Below, piece by piece: positions 11,631 to 11,660 of a stretch of DNA of 11,660 nt. The notes below the pieces were generated by a model. The model did no database searches. It saw only the letters and a program-made list of their open reading frames with translations, and was not told the DNA's origin. Position 1 is the stretch's first letter. Every line of letters starts with the position of its first letter. The position numbers were made by a program, and so were the translations under genes. This stretch comes from Candidatus Peribacteria bacterium (GTDB taxonomy: Bacteria; Patescibacteriota; Gracilibacteria; Peribacterales; Peribacteraceae). Where the stretch lies: positions 1 through 11,660 of the forward strand of contig CAINWJ010000160.1 of NCBI GenBank assembly GCA_903854455.1, in the 5' to 3' direction.

Positions 11631-11660
11631 TGGAGGTGCCGGTGGGAATTGCACCCACGC
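11631..11660 (-). tRNA. 3' end of a tRNA gene (partial; U73 suggests Cys or Gly)
   Basis: Reading the minus strand inward from the edge: GC, T-stem GTGGG (11658-11654), seven-base loop TGCAATT, T-stem CCCAC (11646-11642), seven-base acceptor strand CGGCACC (11641-11635), discriminator T (11634) and encoded CCA (11633-11631). Spacing matches a tRNA exactly and the T-stem pairs perfectly. The loop has G where T/pseudouridine 55 is usual, a mild oddity. The 5' part is off the window, so the anticodon is unknown. Discriminator U73 is typical of tRNA-Cys and tRNA-Gly. The 5' acceptor strand is predicted to read GGTGCCG. Confidence 0.65.

Noticed and set aside
1..11660. Alternative genetic code (UGA as sense)
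   Set aside because: The kinase (986-988) and the membrane protein (9422-9424) both end at TGA at natural protein lengths, so code 11 fits.

Overview
The window looks like chromosomal DNA from a small-genome bacterium, most probably a Candidate Phyla Radiation lineage such as Peregrinibacteria/Peribacteria. This is inference. It rests on near-total absence of Shine-Dalgarno sites, several apparently leaderless starts, many lineage-restricted-looking proteins, a large Big/FN3 surface protein, and single-gene transcription units divided by short repeat-filled gaps. TGA ends both the sugar kinase and the six-helix membrane protein, so the code is standard and not the UGA=Gly code of Gracilibacteria. 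I see no phage, insertion-sequence transposase or CRISPR array.

Layout, left to right: (1) the 5' end of a minus-strand gene leaving the window (1-186), possibly a SAM methyltransferase; (2) a minus-strand gene of unknown function with two tandem beta modules (252-917); (3) a minus-strand PfkB-type sugar/nucleoside kinase (986-1993); (4) a large minus-strand surface protein with Ig-like and FN3 domains and a C-terminal membrane anchor (2113-4521); (5) a divergent control region with a strong promoter and a GC-rich palindrome; (6) a plus-strand lipoprotein (4776-5354); (7) a convergent minus-strand D-2-hydroxyacid dehydrogenase (5475-6476); (8) a divergent plus-strand LCP-family protein with a LytR_C domain (6614-8170); (9) 351 bp of nested inverted repeats (8171-8521); (10) a polytopic membrane protein (8522-9424); (11) lexA with a good promoter and a palindromic leader (9668-10279); (12) a convergent minus-strand MFS transporter (10435-11619) starting 11 nt after the 3' end of a tRNA gene cut by the right edge.

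The genes do not form one pathway. Four concern the envelope (surface protein, lipoprotein, LCP glycopolymer transferase, polytopic membrane protein), two are metabolic enzymes, one is the SOS repressor and one a transporter.

The most unusual content lies between the genes. Most boundaries carry their own short tandem repeat (period 6-9 nt), and several are arranged as inverted pairs. One pair flanks a divergent promoter and presents tandem TACATT (-10-like) hexamers toward each gene. A small hairpin occurs twice, about 10 kb apart, with a compensatory base-pair change. An inverted-repeat unit at 8179-8445 resembles a REP doublet or MITE, and lexA has a 15-bp palindrome just after its promoter that could be this lineage's SOS operator.
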